This document shows positions 8,944-9,024 of a stretch of DNA of 9,024 nucleotides, in pieces. The DNA comes from an uncultured Acetatifactor sp. (GTDB lineage Bacteria > Bacillota > Clostridia > Lachnospirales > Lachnospiraceae). The first letter of the stretch is position 1. Every line of letters begins with the position of its first letter. The DNA is taken from contig CAJTZD010000105.1 of NCBI GenBank assembly GCA_910584235.1, positions 1-9,024 of the forward strand, written 5' to 3'. The notes beneath the pieces are model-generated. The model was not told the DNA's origin, did not search any database, and saw only the letters and a list, made by a program, of their open reading frames with translations. A program made the translations under genes and the position numbers.

Positions 8944-9024
8944 TCAGCCAAAAGTAAACGCTTCCCCAAAGCCCCGTTTCTCTATTCGCTCAAGGGCCCT
9001 CTCGATTGCCCCTCCCTCCCTCTC
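8944..9024 (-). CDS. Possible C-terminal end of an unknown gene at the right edge
   Basis: From the right edge one minus-strand frame is open for 26 codons to a TGA (complement of 8944-8946), ending in residues IERALERIEKRGFGEAFTFG; the other two frames stop sooner. The stop is 49 bases before the uvrA ATG, a plausible operon distance. The residues look charged and helical and then end in a Gly/Phe tail. They do not resemble the C-terminal UVR motif of UvrB, the expected neighbour. With so little sequence, an open frame by chance is quite possible. Confidence 0.25.
   Translation of the reverse strand, partial: EREGGAIERALERIEKRGFGEAFTFG

Noticed and set aside
8895..9024. SOS (LexA) box upstream of uvrA
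   Set aside because: No GAAC-N4-GTTC or close variant is present. A lone GAAC next to the ribosome site has no matching half. The operator could lie upstream of the window.

Overview
The window looks like chromosomal DNA from a motile, low-to-moderate GC Firmicute, most likely a Clostridia member of the Lachnospiraceae type. This rests on three things: the protein sequences, an MreB/Mbl-like gene directly followed by two flagellar rod genes (as in Bacillus subtilis mbl-flhO-flhP), and a FlgJ-like protein that has only the rod-binding part, as is usual in Firmicutes. Every gene I can support lies on the minus strand, so the window reads in gene order from its right end to its left end. The genus assignment is an inference from protein feel, not from a search.

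Layout from right to left. At 8944-9024 there may be the last 26 codons of an unknown gene over a purine-rich, G-rich strand. At 6000-8894 is uvrA, the damage-recognition ATPase of nucleotide excision repair. The spacer 5821-5999 holds a weak hairpin, an AT-rich tract and a good sigma-A type promoter. This promoter drives an mreB/mbl-type actin gene (4828-5820), a flgF/flhO-like rod gene (4011-4790), a flgG/flhP rod gene (3157-3975) and a flgJ-like rod-binding gene (2629-3048). Gaps of 37, 35 and 108 bases separate them. The last gap holds two tandem hairpins and a mutually exclusive third pairing. A 10-bp terminator hairpin at 2565-2592 closes this unit. Then comes recD2 (131-2446), a 5'-3' SF1B DNA helicase, followed by a second terminator-like hairpin (88-116) and the first few codons of another gene running off the left edge.

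The genes fall into two themes. uvrA and recD2 serve DNA repair and genome maintenance. Between them sits a compact envelope/flagellum unit: an actin-like scaffold for cell-wall synthesis together with proximal and distal rod proteins and the rod-binding chaperone/cap, all acting at the place where the flagellar rod crosses the peptidoglycan.

No gap without a gene exceeds 300 bases. I see no rRNA, tRNA, CRISPR array, insertion sequence or phage gene. The long open frames on the plus strand opposite uvrA and recD2 are shadows. I did not find a new defence or biosynthetic system. The most unusual signals are the alternating hairpins before flgJ, a low-complexity insert in RecD2, and a dyad around the ribosome binding site of the truncated left-edge gene.
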